Below, one piece after another: positions 8,251-16,414 of a stretch of DNA of 64,000 bases (within the stretch, counting starts at the first letter, position 1; each line of letters opens with the position of its first letter). The stretch is from NCBI GenBank assembly GCA_017937125.1, contig JAGBEH010000012.1, positions 1 through 64,000 on the forward strand, written 5' to 3'. Position numbers and translations under genes: made by a program. Under the pieces are notes generated by a model. It worked only from the letters and a program-made list of their open reading frames with translations. It had not been told where the DNA came from and ran no database searches. Source of the stretch: Alistipes sp. (GTDB lineage: Bacteria > Bacteroidota > Bacteroidia > Bacteroidales > Rikenellaceae).

Positions 8251-9156
8251 ATGAAAAAACTGCTCCTTATTTTGGCAACGGCCGCAATATCCTACGGATC
8301 GTTCGCCGCCGGTACGCGAACGGAACGTCTGCTCGCCGAGATGAAAAACCCGAAATCGAAATACGTGTTCGTGGCTGCGCACCGCGGCGATTGGCGCAAC
8401 TGGCCCGAAAACTCGCTCGAAGCCGTACAGAGCGCCATAGATATGGGTGTGGACATCGTGGAGATAGATGTAGCGATGACACGCGACAGCGTCCTTATCG
8501 TAATGCACGACCGCCGCGTCAATCGCACGACGAAAGCCAAAGGCCTCGTTTCGGACTTCGACTATGCCGAACTGAGCAAATACCGTCTCAAATCGGGACA
8601 CGGGGTGACGACGGCCTACAAAATCCCTACGCTCGAAGAGATGCTGCTGCTGTGCAAAGACAAGGCGATAGTCAATATCGACAGCAACGGCTGGCCCTAT
8701 TTCGACCGCATATACGAGTTGCTCGAACGTACGGGGACGCTCGAGCAGGTGATAATAAAATGCGGTGCCGATGTCGATAGGGCGCGCAAGGTAATAAAGG
8801 GTCGCAAGGTGATGTTTATGCCTATCATATGCCCGAACAGCGAACGTTCGGTAGCGACGCTCAAACGCTATCTGGCCGAATACCCCTGCATAGCTTACGA
8901 GGTGTGTATGTACAAGACCGTCGGGCAGTCGGAAACCGACTGCATACGCGACATAATAGCGCACGGTTCGCACGTCTGGACCGACACCCTGTGGGACAGC
9001 GTCAGCGGCGGCTATTCGGACGATGCGGCGGTCAAAGACCCCGACAAAATCTACGGCAAACACCTCGAACTCGGGGCGACGATGATACAGACCGACCGTC
9101 CCGCGACATTGATCTCCTATCTCAAGTCGAAAGGCCGTCGCAAACTGAAGAAATAG
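8251..9156 (+). CDS. secreted glycerophosphodiester phosphodiesterase family protein
   Basis: GDPD enzymes hydrolyse glycerophosphodiesters to glycerol 3-phosphate and an alcohol. The 301-residue protein starts with the signal peptide MKKLLLILATAAISYGSFAA, so it acts in the periplasm or at the cell surface. The catalytic and metal-binding set is visible: AHRGD and PENS (about residues 43-55), VEIDV (about 70-74) and VMHDRRVNRTT (about 84-94), and Lys in VIIKC is placed as in the family. The gene stands alone between two terminators. Scavenging of phospholipid head groups is the likely role; the exact substrate is unknown. Confidence 0.9.
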   Translation: MKKLLLILATAAISYGSFAAGTRTERLLAEMKNPKSKYVFVAAHRGDWRNWPENSLEAVQSAIDMGVDIVEIDVAMTRDSVLIVMHDRRVNRTTKAKGLVSDFDYAELSKYRLKSGHGVTTAYKIPTLEEMLLLCKDKAIVNIDSNGWPYFDRIYELLERTGTLEQVIIKCGADVDRARKVIKGRKVMFMPIICPNSERSVATLKRYLAEYPCIAYEVCMYKTVGQSETDCIRDIIAHGSHVWTDTLWDSVSGGYSDDAAVKDPDKIYGKHLELGATMIQTDRPATLISYLKSKGRRKLKK

Positions 9157-9219
9157 CAGGCACGGCCGACAGATAGCATCGGGAAACATACGGCCGCAGA
9201 ATATGCACGCCTCAACGCC

Positions 9220-9250
9220 TTTCCGCCGTTCTTTTTTCGGTCGGCGGAAA
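9220..9250. terminator. two-way terminator between convergent genes
   Basis: TTTCCGCC (9220-9227) pairs with GGCGGAAA (9243-9250), between the convergent GDPD and patatin genes. Confidence 0.6.
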
Positions 9251-9312
9251 AATCTTGCAGGCGAAACGGACGGTCGAGAGGGCGCTCCGCAAAAGCCGCG
9301 CCCGAACCGAAG

Positions 9313-11724
9313 TCAATAAAACAGCCCTTTAGGAGAGAAGATAAGCAACCCGAAGTTGAATGTCAGGTAAGTATTGTTCCAGTTCGACAGGTCGTACTTC
9401 GTAAGGGCCAGACTCACGGGACCTATCGGCGTATGGTAAACGACCGACAGATCGGCTATGTAGCGCCATCGCGAGTCGGTATGACGATCGTCGCGGAACA
9501 TCGTGTAGAAGCCCGCACGGACCATCAGATTCTCGATGATGTTGAACGTCGGCATAATACCCGCAGCCACATATTTCGCTGCGCGGAAATCGGGCATATA
9601 GATCATTTTCGAATGAGGTATCGGCGCATAAACGGGCGACGACATTACGGTAGTCTCGGCGCTGTCGAATTCGGGATGGTTGGTCAGCACGCCGTCCACA
9701 CGGTAGCCCACGGAGAGCCACTTGACGGACGGCAGGTCGAAATACTGTTCCCAGCTGACCTTGGTGCCGAGCCACTGCTTACGTTTGAATTCATCGCCCG
9801 CCACCGCATCGGTCATCGAGCCGCGATGCTTGTACTTATCCTGCCCGTAAACGTAGATGCCCGACAGCGACAGCTGGGTGCCGTGAGTAGGGAACAAGTA
9901 GGTGTCGAGCGTACTGCGCCGCAGCTCCAGCTGCGTGCCGACGAAGACGAAGCGCGACGGATTCCGCCACCCCTTCATCAGATAGATGTTCTCGCCGCCG
10001 TTCACCACGGCCTGCAACACGGTTTTCTTCGTAAGGGCCACACCGACGGCCACGGAACCGAAGTTTTCCTTGTTCTTCACGCTCTCCGTATTATCGACAG
10101 CCGTCAGGTTGCCGAAATTGCCGTGGAGGGTGTTCATAATACCGAAATTATAGGAGTAGTCGATAAATACGGGATACCTCGTAAAGAACGTGGTACGGCC
10201 GCCCACACGCACGGTGTTGCATATGGCACCGAGATAAAGATCGACGAACCCCGACTGCGCGAAGCGGCCGACGGTCTCGTAACGCGCACTTATCAGCGCC
10301 TGGTTGAAGGCCGTAGACGATATATTGCCGCCGAACGACAGTTTGAACTGCGGGCGCGTCCTGAGCGTAATGCCTGCCGTATAGCACTTGTTCGACGGGT
10401 CGTAGGTCATCTTAGGATAGTCCGTCGTGAAATCGTCCTCGACCAAAAGGTCGTACAGCCCGTTGCGGTACTCGTCGAAAGAGAAATTGCCCACCGCACG
10501 GCCGTTGTCCTCCCCCTTACGTCTTTTGCCCTTAGCGTGCTCCCCGAGCCGCATAAGGTCGGTAACATAGGCCTGCTGCGCAGGAGTAATGCCCTCGATT
10601 TCGCATTTGTCGAAGACGAGTTCAGGCACACGGCCGAGGAACTCGCTGCGGCGGCGCTCCACCTCGGCGACGCTTCGGCGTGCCGTTATCGCCGCCTTGA
10701 TCTGCGGCATCGCGGCCTTCGTGTCCTCGTAACCCGAACGGATAATGGCCTCGCCCTTGTCGAAATCGAGCATACCGACATCTACCGCACGGTTTATCAG
10801 TATGCCGCGCCCCTCGGGCAGGGTATAATCCGTCGCCGACATCAGCAACATCATCGTCTGATCGACGAGCCCGCTGTTCTCGGTCACGGCCTTGTTCCCC
10901 GCCGTACATTTCGACCCTATGTAAAAATCGGGGCGGAAATCCTCTTCGAGGCTGCGCCACGGGAAATTATCGAACATACCGCCGTCGTAGAGCAGCATCG
11001 AATCGATGCGCACAGGCTTGAAAGCCAAAGGTATGGACATAGACGAACGGATGGCGAGCCCCAAATCTCCGCGCTTGAAGACCACGGGTCCGCGGGCGTT
11101 CATATCGCTCGCAAGGCAGCGGAACGGTATCATCAGACGGTCGAAATCGTCGCCCGCAGCCGTAGATGCTGGTTGGAACAGCCCCGCAAGCGCCATATCC
11201 ACCGTCGTGGACGATATCAACCCGTTCGAGGGGATGAACATCTTCTCGCCCTGCCCGCGTTTCTTGAAGTCGAATCGCAGGGTGACGGCCGAAGGCATCT
11301 TCTCCATCTGGCGGAAATAATGGCGGTGGCTGTCGTCTATACGCCCCGAAACCCACTGTTTCACCTCGCCCGACGCGACGATTTCGCACATCTTTTCGGG
11401 AGAGTATCCCGCAGCGTAAAGACCCGCGATAATGGCGCCCATAGACGTCCCCGCAATATAATCTACGGGGATGCACTCCTCTTCCAAAGCCTGCAAGACG
11501 CCTATATGATAGAGGCCTTTGGCCCCGCCGCCGCTCAACACGACGCCTATGCGCTGCGGTTTTTCGGAGGGCACGGCTTCGGAATGACCTGCTGCGGCAC
11601 CCGCAGCAAGACCTATTGCCCGACCGTCCGCGTCGGACGCAGCCTCGGGGTTCGGGGTTGCGGCAACGGACAACAACGGCAGGGCGATTGCGATGAACAT
11701 CGATGAGAGTTTCTTAGCTGACAT
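9313..11724 (-). CDS. patatin-like phospholipase fused to an outer-membrane beta-barrel
   Basis: This 803-residue protein has a signal peptide followed by a patatin domain. The oxyanion loop SGGGAKG is at about residues 64-70, the nucleophile Ser94 is in GTSMG, and the catalytic Asp is in the DGG of [13 protein letters not shown]. The C-terminal half (about 430-803) is rich in alternating beta strands and aromatic residues and ends in phenylalanine and tyrosine (SPKGLFY), like the BamA/Omp85-type barrels of PlpD-class proteins. The likely arrangement is a type V-like secreted lipase held by its own barrel. The start at 11724 (MSAKKLSS) fits the signal peptide; an in-frame start at 11751 is possible. 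It is transcribed towards the GDPD gene. Confidence 0.9.
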   Translation of the reverse strand: MSAKKLSSMFIAIALPLLSVAATPNPEAASDADGRAIGLAAGAAAGHSEAVPSEKPQRIGVVLSGGGAKGLYHIGVLQALEEECIPVDYIAGTSMGAIIAGLYAAGYSPEKMCEIVASGEVKQWVSGRIDDSHRHYFRQMEKMPSAVTLRFDFKKRGQGEKMFIPSNGLISSTTVDMALAGLFQPASTAAGDDFDRLMIPFRCLASDMNARGPVVFKRGDLGLAIRSSMSIPLAFKPVRIDSMLLYDGGMFDNFPWRSLEEDFRPDFYIGSKCTAGNKAVTENSGLVDQTMMLLMSATDYTLPEGRGILINRAVDVGMLDFDKGEAIIRSGYEDTKAAMPQIKAAITARRSVAEVERRRSEFLGRVPELVFDKCEIEGITPAQQAYVTDLMRLGEHAKGKRRKGEDNGRAVGNFSFDEYRNGLYDLLVEDDFTTDYPKMTYDPSNKCYTAGITLRTRPQFKLSFGGNISSTAFNQALISARYETVGRFAQSGFVDLYLGAICNTVRVGGRTTFFTRYPVFIDYSYNFGIMNTLHGNFGNLTAVDNTESVKNKENFGSVAVGVALTKKTVLQAVVNGGENIYLMKGWRNPSRFVFVGTQLELRRSTLDTYLFPTHGTQLSLSGIYVYGQDKYKHRGSMTDAVAGDEFKRKQWLGTKVSWEQYFDLPSVKWLSVGYRVDGVLTNHPEFDSAETTVMSSPVYAPIPHSKMIYMPDFRAAKYVAAGIMPTFNIIENLMVRAGFYTMFRDDRHTDSRWRYIADLSVVYHTPIGPVSLALTKYDLSNWNNTYLTFNFGLLIFSPKGLFY

Positions 11725-11857
11725 ATCCCGAAAATATTTAAGCGCCCGCAACTGTCTCCGCGGCGGCGGCCTTGCCGTATCCGCACCCGGCAGTCATACG
11801 GAGCGACGGTCGGGAAATGCGGTGCAAAAGGGCCCGCAAAATATATGAGGCGCAAAA

Positions 11858-11890
11858 TTGCATACAGTTTCCCGATTTTTTATAACTTTG
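11858..11890 (+). promoter_or_regulatory. probable promoter of the pheS operon
   Basis: TTG at 11858-11860 and TAACTTTG at 11883-11890 are 22 bases apart, slightly longer than ideal. The -7 box matches TAnnTTTG exactly and lies 48 bases before the pheS ATG. Confidence 0.55.
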
Positions 11891-11938
11891 TACGTTATAT
11901 CGCCATAAAAATAGGTAAAAAGCAAAAAATGTCAAAAT

Positions 11939-12961
11939 ATGAACGAGAAAATTAACGATCTGCTCAAGCGTGTCGAAGAGTTCTCGCCCAAAGCGGCCGC
12001 CGACATCGAAGAGTTCCGAATCAAGGTTTTGGGCAAGAAAGGCGAACTGAACGCCCTGCTCGAAGAGTTCAGGAACATAGCTCCCGAGAAGAAGCGCGAG
12101 TTCGGGCAAAAGATCAACACCCTGAAGAGCAGGGCATTGGAACGCATAAACTCGCTGAAGGAGGAGTATCTCAACCAATGTGCGCCGAGCGAAAGCGCAG
12201 GCGATATGACCCGCCCCGCATCGGCCGAAGAGTTGGGTTCGCGCCACCCCATTTCGCTTGTCAAAAATCAGATAACGGACATTTTCGGACGATTGGGCTA
12301 CACGGTGGCCGAAGGTCCCGAAATCGAGGACGACTGGCACGTGTTCTCGGCCCTGAACTTCCCGCCCGAGCATCCCGCACGCGATATGCAGGATACTTTC
12401 TTCATCGAGAAGAATCCCGACATCCTGCTGCGTACGCACACCTCGTCGATTCAGGTGCGCACGATGGAACGCCAAAAACCGCCCATCCGCGTGATATGTC
12501 CGGGCCGCGTCTTCCGCAACGAAGCGATATCCTATCGCGCACACTGCATATTCCATCAGGTCGAGGGGCTCTATATCGACGAGAACGTTTCGTTCGCCGA
12601 TATGAAGCAATCGATACTCTATTTCGCAAAGGAGATGTTCGGCGAGAATGCGACGATACGTATGCGCCCCTCATACTTCCCGTTCACCGAGCCGTCGGCC
12701 GAAGTGGACGTTTCGTGCAACCTCTGCGGCGGCAAAGGATGCAACGTATGCAAGGGCACGGGCTGGCTGGAGATTATGGGCTGCGGGATGGTCGATCCCA
12801 ACGTTCTGGAAGCGAGCGGCATAGACTCGAAAAAATATTCGGGATTCGCTTTCGGTATGGGAGTTGAACGTATAGCGATGCTCAAGTACGGAGTGAAAGA
12901 CCTGCGTCTCTATTTCGAAAACGACATCAGGTTCCTTCACCAGTTCGACAGCGCATTGTAA
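11939..12961 (+). CDS. pheS: phenylalanine-tRNA ligase alpha subunit
   Basis: PheS is the catalytic subunit of the (alpha-beta)2 enzyme that charges tRNA-Phe. The 340 residues fit the family. An N-terminal coiled coil (about 1-85) precedes the class II aminoacyl-tRNA synthetase core. Motif 2 is visible in RVFRNEAISYRAHCIFHQVEG (split as RVFRNEAI and HCIFHQVEG), followed by RPSYFPFTEPSAEVDV. Motif 3 is FGMGVERIAMLKYG near 303-316. The Cys-rich stretch CNLCGGKGCNVC (about 260-271) is an extra seen in many bacterial PheS. pheT is not in the window, so the two subunits are encoded apart. It leads a five-gene operon. Confidence 0.96.
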   Translation: MNEKINDLLKRVEEFSPKAAADIEEFRIKVLGKKGELNALLEEFRNIAPEKKREFGQKINTLKSRALERINSLKEEYLNQCAPSESAGDMTRPASAEELGSRHPISLVKNQITDIFGRLGYTVAEGPEIEDDWHVFSALNFPPEHPARDMQDTFFIEKNPDILLRTHTSSIQVRTMERQKPPIRVICPGRVFRNEAISYRAHCIFHQVEGLYIDENVSFADMKQSILYFAKEMFGENATIRMRPSYFPFTEPSAEVDVSCNLCGGKGCNVCKGTGWLEIMGCGMVDPNVLEASGIDSKKYSGFAFGMGVERIAMLKYGVKDLRLYFENDIRFLHQFDSAL

Positions 12962-12979
12962 ACCTTATAAAAACAGTCC

Positions 12980-14779
12980 TTGCGTAGATTTGCCGCCATA
13001 TCGGCCCTGTGCCTCGTCTTTTCGTGCGGGTTCATAAAGGCCCCGCACCTCTCCGCCCTGCCAGACATGACGCGGGCCGACTCGCTGCGCACCCCGTTTC
13101 ATCTCTACACCGAAGGGCTCAAGCGCCACATAATAGACGGAGACACGCTCTCGGCACGCAAACTGCTGCTCGAAGCCGTCGAGCTGGACAGCACATACGC
13201 ACCCGCCTGCTACGAACTGGCGGGCATAATGATGTACACGTCCACGGAACAGGCGATAGAGTATGCGCGACGTGCGGCAGAAGCCGACACGACGAACAAA
13301 TGGTATCTGCGGATGTACGGCCAGATGCTGATCGCAGGGCAGCGTTACGGCGAAGCCATACCCGTCTACGAAAAGCTGATACGCACGGACGGGAATCCCG
13401 ACAACTACCGTATTTTGGCCATACTTTACGAGCAGAACGAACGCCCGTTCTCGGCCATATCCGTACTCGACTCGGCCGACAACCGCTTCGGTCCGATACG
13501 GATGCTTACCGACATCAAACGCCGCCTGCTGCTCTCGACGCGCCAGTTCGACAAGGCGCTCGACGAGGCGCGCAAGACGGCAGAGGCCATACCCTACGAG
13601 CCCGAGAACCACATAGCGCTGGGCGAAGTCTACGAAATCAGGGGCGAGGACTCGCTGGCCCGCGCATCGTTTCTGCGCGCCGTGGAGACCGACTCGACGA
13701 GTATAGCGGCGTGGGCATCGCTCGGAGAATACTACAGCCGACGCAACGACCACCGTTCATATCTCGAGGTCGCACAGAGGCTTTTCAGCCTCGAAAACCT
13801 GCCGCTCGAGGAGAAGATCAATATGTTTCGGCAGCTGACCGCGAACCGCAAGTTTTACCGTGAGTATTATCCCCAGCTGAATTTGCTGGCTGCCACGCTG
13901 TTCATAAAATACCCCGACCGAAAGCCGGTGATAGAGATGTACGCCCGACACCTCATAAGTTCGGGCGAGTTGGAAGAGGCTCTGAAGATATACAAGCGCC
14001 ATACCGACGACACTCCGCCCGACGCCGACTACTTCACGGCCGTTATGGAGATAGAGGCCTATCTCCAGCACCCCGACTCGGTATCGCACTACCTCGACAA
14101 GGCGCTGGCGCTGTTCCCTGATGACATAAATATGCATCTGCGCCGCGGCCATATACTGGCAATGGACGGCAAGTCGGAGCAGGCGCTCAAAAGCTACCGT
14201 TTGTCGATGAAAATGGCGCAAACGGACACGCTGAAAGGCGAGATATGGGGCTATATAGGCGACGTCTATCACCGTATGGCCGAACTGAAACGCCCCTCGG
14301 CCGATTCCGCGGCGCACCTGTTCGGTCTGCGGTCGAAAAGCGGGGCGGTGCGCAGCAATATGAAGCGGTGCTACGAAGCCTATGACAAGGCTCTTGCAGC
14401 GTTCGCCGACAATGCAAGCGTACTGAACAATTACGCCTATTTCCTGAGCCTCGAAGAGCGCGATCTGGAACGCGCTTCGGAGATGTCCTCGCGGGCGATA
14501 AAGCTCTCGGAAAACAACCCCACGTTCCTCGACACCCGCGCTTGGGTGTTGTATAAACTGGGGCGTTACGACGAGGCCAAGCGCATTATGCGTCAGGCGA
14601 TTTCGCTCGACCGCTCCAACAGTCCCGAATTGCAGGTGCACTACGGCGACATCCTCGCGGCATTGGGCGAAAAGTATATGGCCGAGGTATATTGGCGCCG
14701 CGCGCTCGACAACGGGTACGATCGCGGAGAGGTGGAACGCAGAATACAGAAACTCACCGAGCAGAAACCCCGACAATGA
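12980..14779 (+). CDS. TPR-repeat lipoprotein
   Basis: This 599-residue protein uses a TTG start 18 bases after pheS. The N-terminus reads as a lipoprotein signal with Cys near residue 16 (LVFSCGF). The rest is a chain of tetratricopeptide repeats, for example YAPACYELAGIMMYTSTEQAIEYARRA split around residues 74-100, and DEAKRIMRQAISLDRSN near 535-550. Such repeats bind protein partners. The last four bases overlap the next gene (ATGA), which indicates translational coupling to the EnvC-like protein. TPR lipoproteins next to EnvC-type genes are common in Bacteroidales, suggesting a role in envelope or septum assembly. The exact function is unknown. Confidence 0.85.
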   Translation: MRRFAAISALCLVFSCGFIKAPHLSALPDMTRADSLRTPFHLYTEGLKRHIIDGDTLSARKLLLEAVELDSTYAPACYELAGIMMYTSTEQAIEYARRAAEADTTNKWYLRMYGQMLIAGQRYGEAIPVYEKLIRTDGNPDNYRILAILYEQNERPFSAISVLDSADNRFGPIRMLTDIKRRLLLSTRQFDKALDEARKTAEAIPYEPENHIALGEVYEIRGEDSLARASFLRAVETDSTSIAAWASLGEYYSRRNDHRSYLEVAQRLFSLENLPLEEKINMFRQLTANRKFYREYYPQLNLLAATLFIKYPDRKPVIEMYARHLISSGELEEALKIYKRHTDDTPPDADYFTAVMEIEAYLQHPDSVSHYLDKALALFPDDINMHLRRGHILAMDGKSEQALKSYRLSMKMAQTDTLKGEIWGYIGDVYHRMAELKRPSADSAAHLFGLRSKSGAVRSNMKRCYEAYDKALAAFADNASVLNNYAYFLSLEERDLERASEMSSRAIKLSENNPTFLDTRAWVLYKLGRYDEAKRIMRQAISLDRSNSPELQVHYGDILAALGEKYMAEVYWRRALDNGYDRGEVERRIQKLTEQKPRQ

Positions 14780-15918
14780 AGAAAAGCGCAACATATATCC
14801 TCCTGATACTCGCGGCGATATTCTCCGTTGCCGCGGCGCTGCCCGTGTCGGCACAACAGAACAATACTAAAATAGCGGCACAGCGCCGCATAATAGCCGA
14901 CCTGGAGAAAAAAATCGCGGACGAAGAGCGCAAAATATCCAACCTCAAAAACAACAAGGCCTCCACGCAGGAGAGGGTGCGCATACTGACCCGCCAGATA
15001 CAGAACCGCGACGACCTGCTGAGTGCCAACGAGCGGCAGCTGCGGCTGCTTCAACGCGAGATAAACAGCACCGACAGCACGGCCACCCTGCTTGCGGCGA
15101 AACTCGAGCGCGACAAGGCCCGATATGCCGAAATGGTGCGCGAATCGTACCGCAACTACCGCCACAACAACTATCTCTCGTACATCTTTTCGTCGGGCGA
15201 CTTTCTGGACGTGGCGCGCCGCATAACCGTTCTGCGCGAAGTCGCCGTAAAGCGCGGCGAGAAGATAGAGGAGATACGCTCGTTAAGTTCGCAGGTCGCC
15301 GAGCAACGCGACATACTTACGCGCCGTCAGGCGTCGCTCGACTCGGTGAAACGCAGTCTCAGCGCACAGAAAAAACGGTTGCAGCGCGACGCACTCTCGG
15401 CCAAGAGCACCGTAAACAAGCTCTCGAAGCAGGAGCAGCAGGCACTGCGCACGAAGCTCGAGAGAGAGAGGCAGCTGAACGTGGCCATAAGCGAGCTGCG
15501 CAAGCTGACGAAAGGCAACAGGGAGGGAGCCTCCTTCTCGAAGCAGACCTCGCGTCTGAACCTCCCGTTAGTCGGCGGCACGGTACGCAAATACAGGGGC
15601 AATATGGCCGAAATCATCGGACGCAAGAATGCCGACGTGATTTCGATATACGAAGGCAAGGTACTGGAGATAAAACGCAACAAGATAAACAACAAATACG
15701 ATGTCTACATAGCGCACGGCGAATACATATCGTCCTACGCCAATCTGTCGGACGTCTGTGTGGCCAAAGGCGACAAGGTGGCCAAAAACCGCAAGATAGG
15801 CACCGTGGGTTCGTCGGTGAACTTAGCGACAATGGAAATGGAATACAAACTCGTATTCGGCATCTACGCCCCGACTCCCGACATAACGCTCAAGGCTTCG
15901 GATTGTTTCAAAAAATAA
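14776..15918 (+). CDS. EnvC-like murein hydrolase activator (degenerate LytM domain)
   Basis: This 380-residue secreted protein has signal peptide MKKSATYILLILAAIFSVAAALPVSA split at about residue 26. A long coiled coil follows (about 27-245), then a C-terminal LytM/M23 fold (about 270-380). The domain keeps the HGEYISSYANLS segment, but where active M23 peptidases have the zinc-binding HxH motif it reads MEMEYKLVFG. It is therefore probably not a hydrolase but an activator of cell-separation amidases, as shown for E. coli EnvC. This form is usual in Bacteroidota. It overlaps the TPR gene by ATGA and is followed 7 bases later by ybeY. Confidence 0.88.
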   Translation: MKKSATYILLILAAIFSVAAALPVSAQQNNTKIAAQRRIIADLEKKIADEERKISNLKNNKASTQERVRILTRQIQNRDDLLSANERQLRLLQREINSTDSTATLLAAKLERDKARYAEMVRESYRNYRHNNYLSYIFSSGDFLDVARRITVLREVAVKRGEKIEEIRSLSSQVAEQRDILTRRQASLDSVKRSLSAQKKRLQRDALSAKSTVNKLSKQEQQALRTKLERERQLNVAISELRKLTKGNREGASFSKQTSRLNLPLVGGTVRKYRGNMAEIIGRKNADVISIYEGKVLEIKRNKINNKYDVYIAHGEYISSYANLSDVCVAKGDKVAKNRKIGTVGSSVNLATMEMEYKLVFGIYAPTPDITLKASDCFKK

Positions 15919-15925
15919 CTGCAAT

Positions 15926-16414
15926 ATGCCTGCGATAAGATTCTATAACGACGATTGCGGATACCGTCTCGCCGAGCGGCGCAAGGTACGCGAATGGCTC
16001 GCCGCCGCCGCTGAAGAAGAGGGGTACGGGATAACCGAGATAAGCTATATATTCTGCTCGGCGCAGCGGCTGTTGGATATGAACCGCCGGTTTCTCGGCC
16101 ACGACTACTACACCGACGTGATAACGTTCGACTACGGCGACCGCAAGGCCGGATACGTCTCGGGCGACATATTCATCGACGTCGAGACCGTTGCCGACAA
16201 TGCCGCACAATACGGCGCCACGCGGCGCGAGGAGATGTTGAGGGTCATAGTCCACGGACTGCTGCACCTCTGCGGGCAGGGCGACAAGACCCCCCGCACC
16301 AATGCGCAGATGCACCGCAAGGAGGACAAATACCTGCAAAAATACCGATCGCAAGCGGCTTTTCAGAATATTTCGGGAAAGTCCTCCGCAGCGAAAAAAA
16401 ACGTCGGGCAATGA
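15926..16414 (+). CDS. ybeY: endoribonuclease YbeY (rRNA maturation)
   Basis: YbeY is a metal-dependent RNase needed for 16S rRNA 3' end maturation and ribosome quality control. The 162-residue length is normal. The metal site is in VIVHGLLHLCGQGDKT (about residues 108-123): the two His of HGxLH are present, but the third ligand of the usual HxxxHxxxxxH motif is Asp in GQGD. This variant is common in Bacteroidota homologues (from memory of family sequences). The gene sits 7 bases behind envC and overlaps mnmG by four bases (ATGA), so it is translated as part of the operon. Confidence 0.92.
   Translation: MPAIRFYNDDCGYRLAERRKVREWLAAAAEEEGYGITEISYIFCSAQRLLDMNRRFLGHDYYTDVITFDYGDRKAGYVSGDIFIDVETVADNAAQYGATRREEMLRVIVHGLLHLCGQGDKTPRTNAQMHRKEDKYLQKYRSQAAFQNISGKSSAAKKNVGQ

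Noticed and set aside
14776-15918. EnvC-like protein lacking the HxH zinc motif
   Set aside because: Degenerate LytM domains are usual for EnvC-type activators and common in this phylum, so I do not regard it as novel.
15926-16414. Apparent loss of the third metal-binding His in YbeY
   Set aside because: The GQGDKT form resembles other Bacteroidota YbeY proteins (GYKDKT-type), so it looks like a lineage variant rather than a defect.
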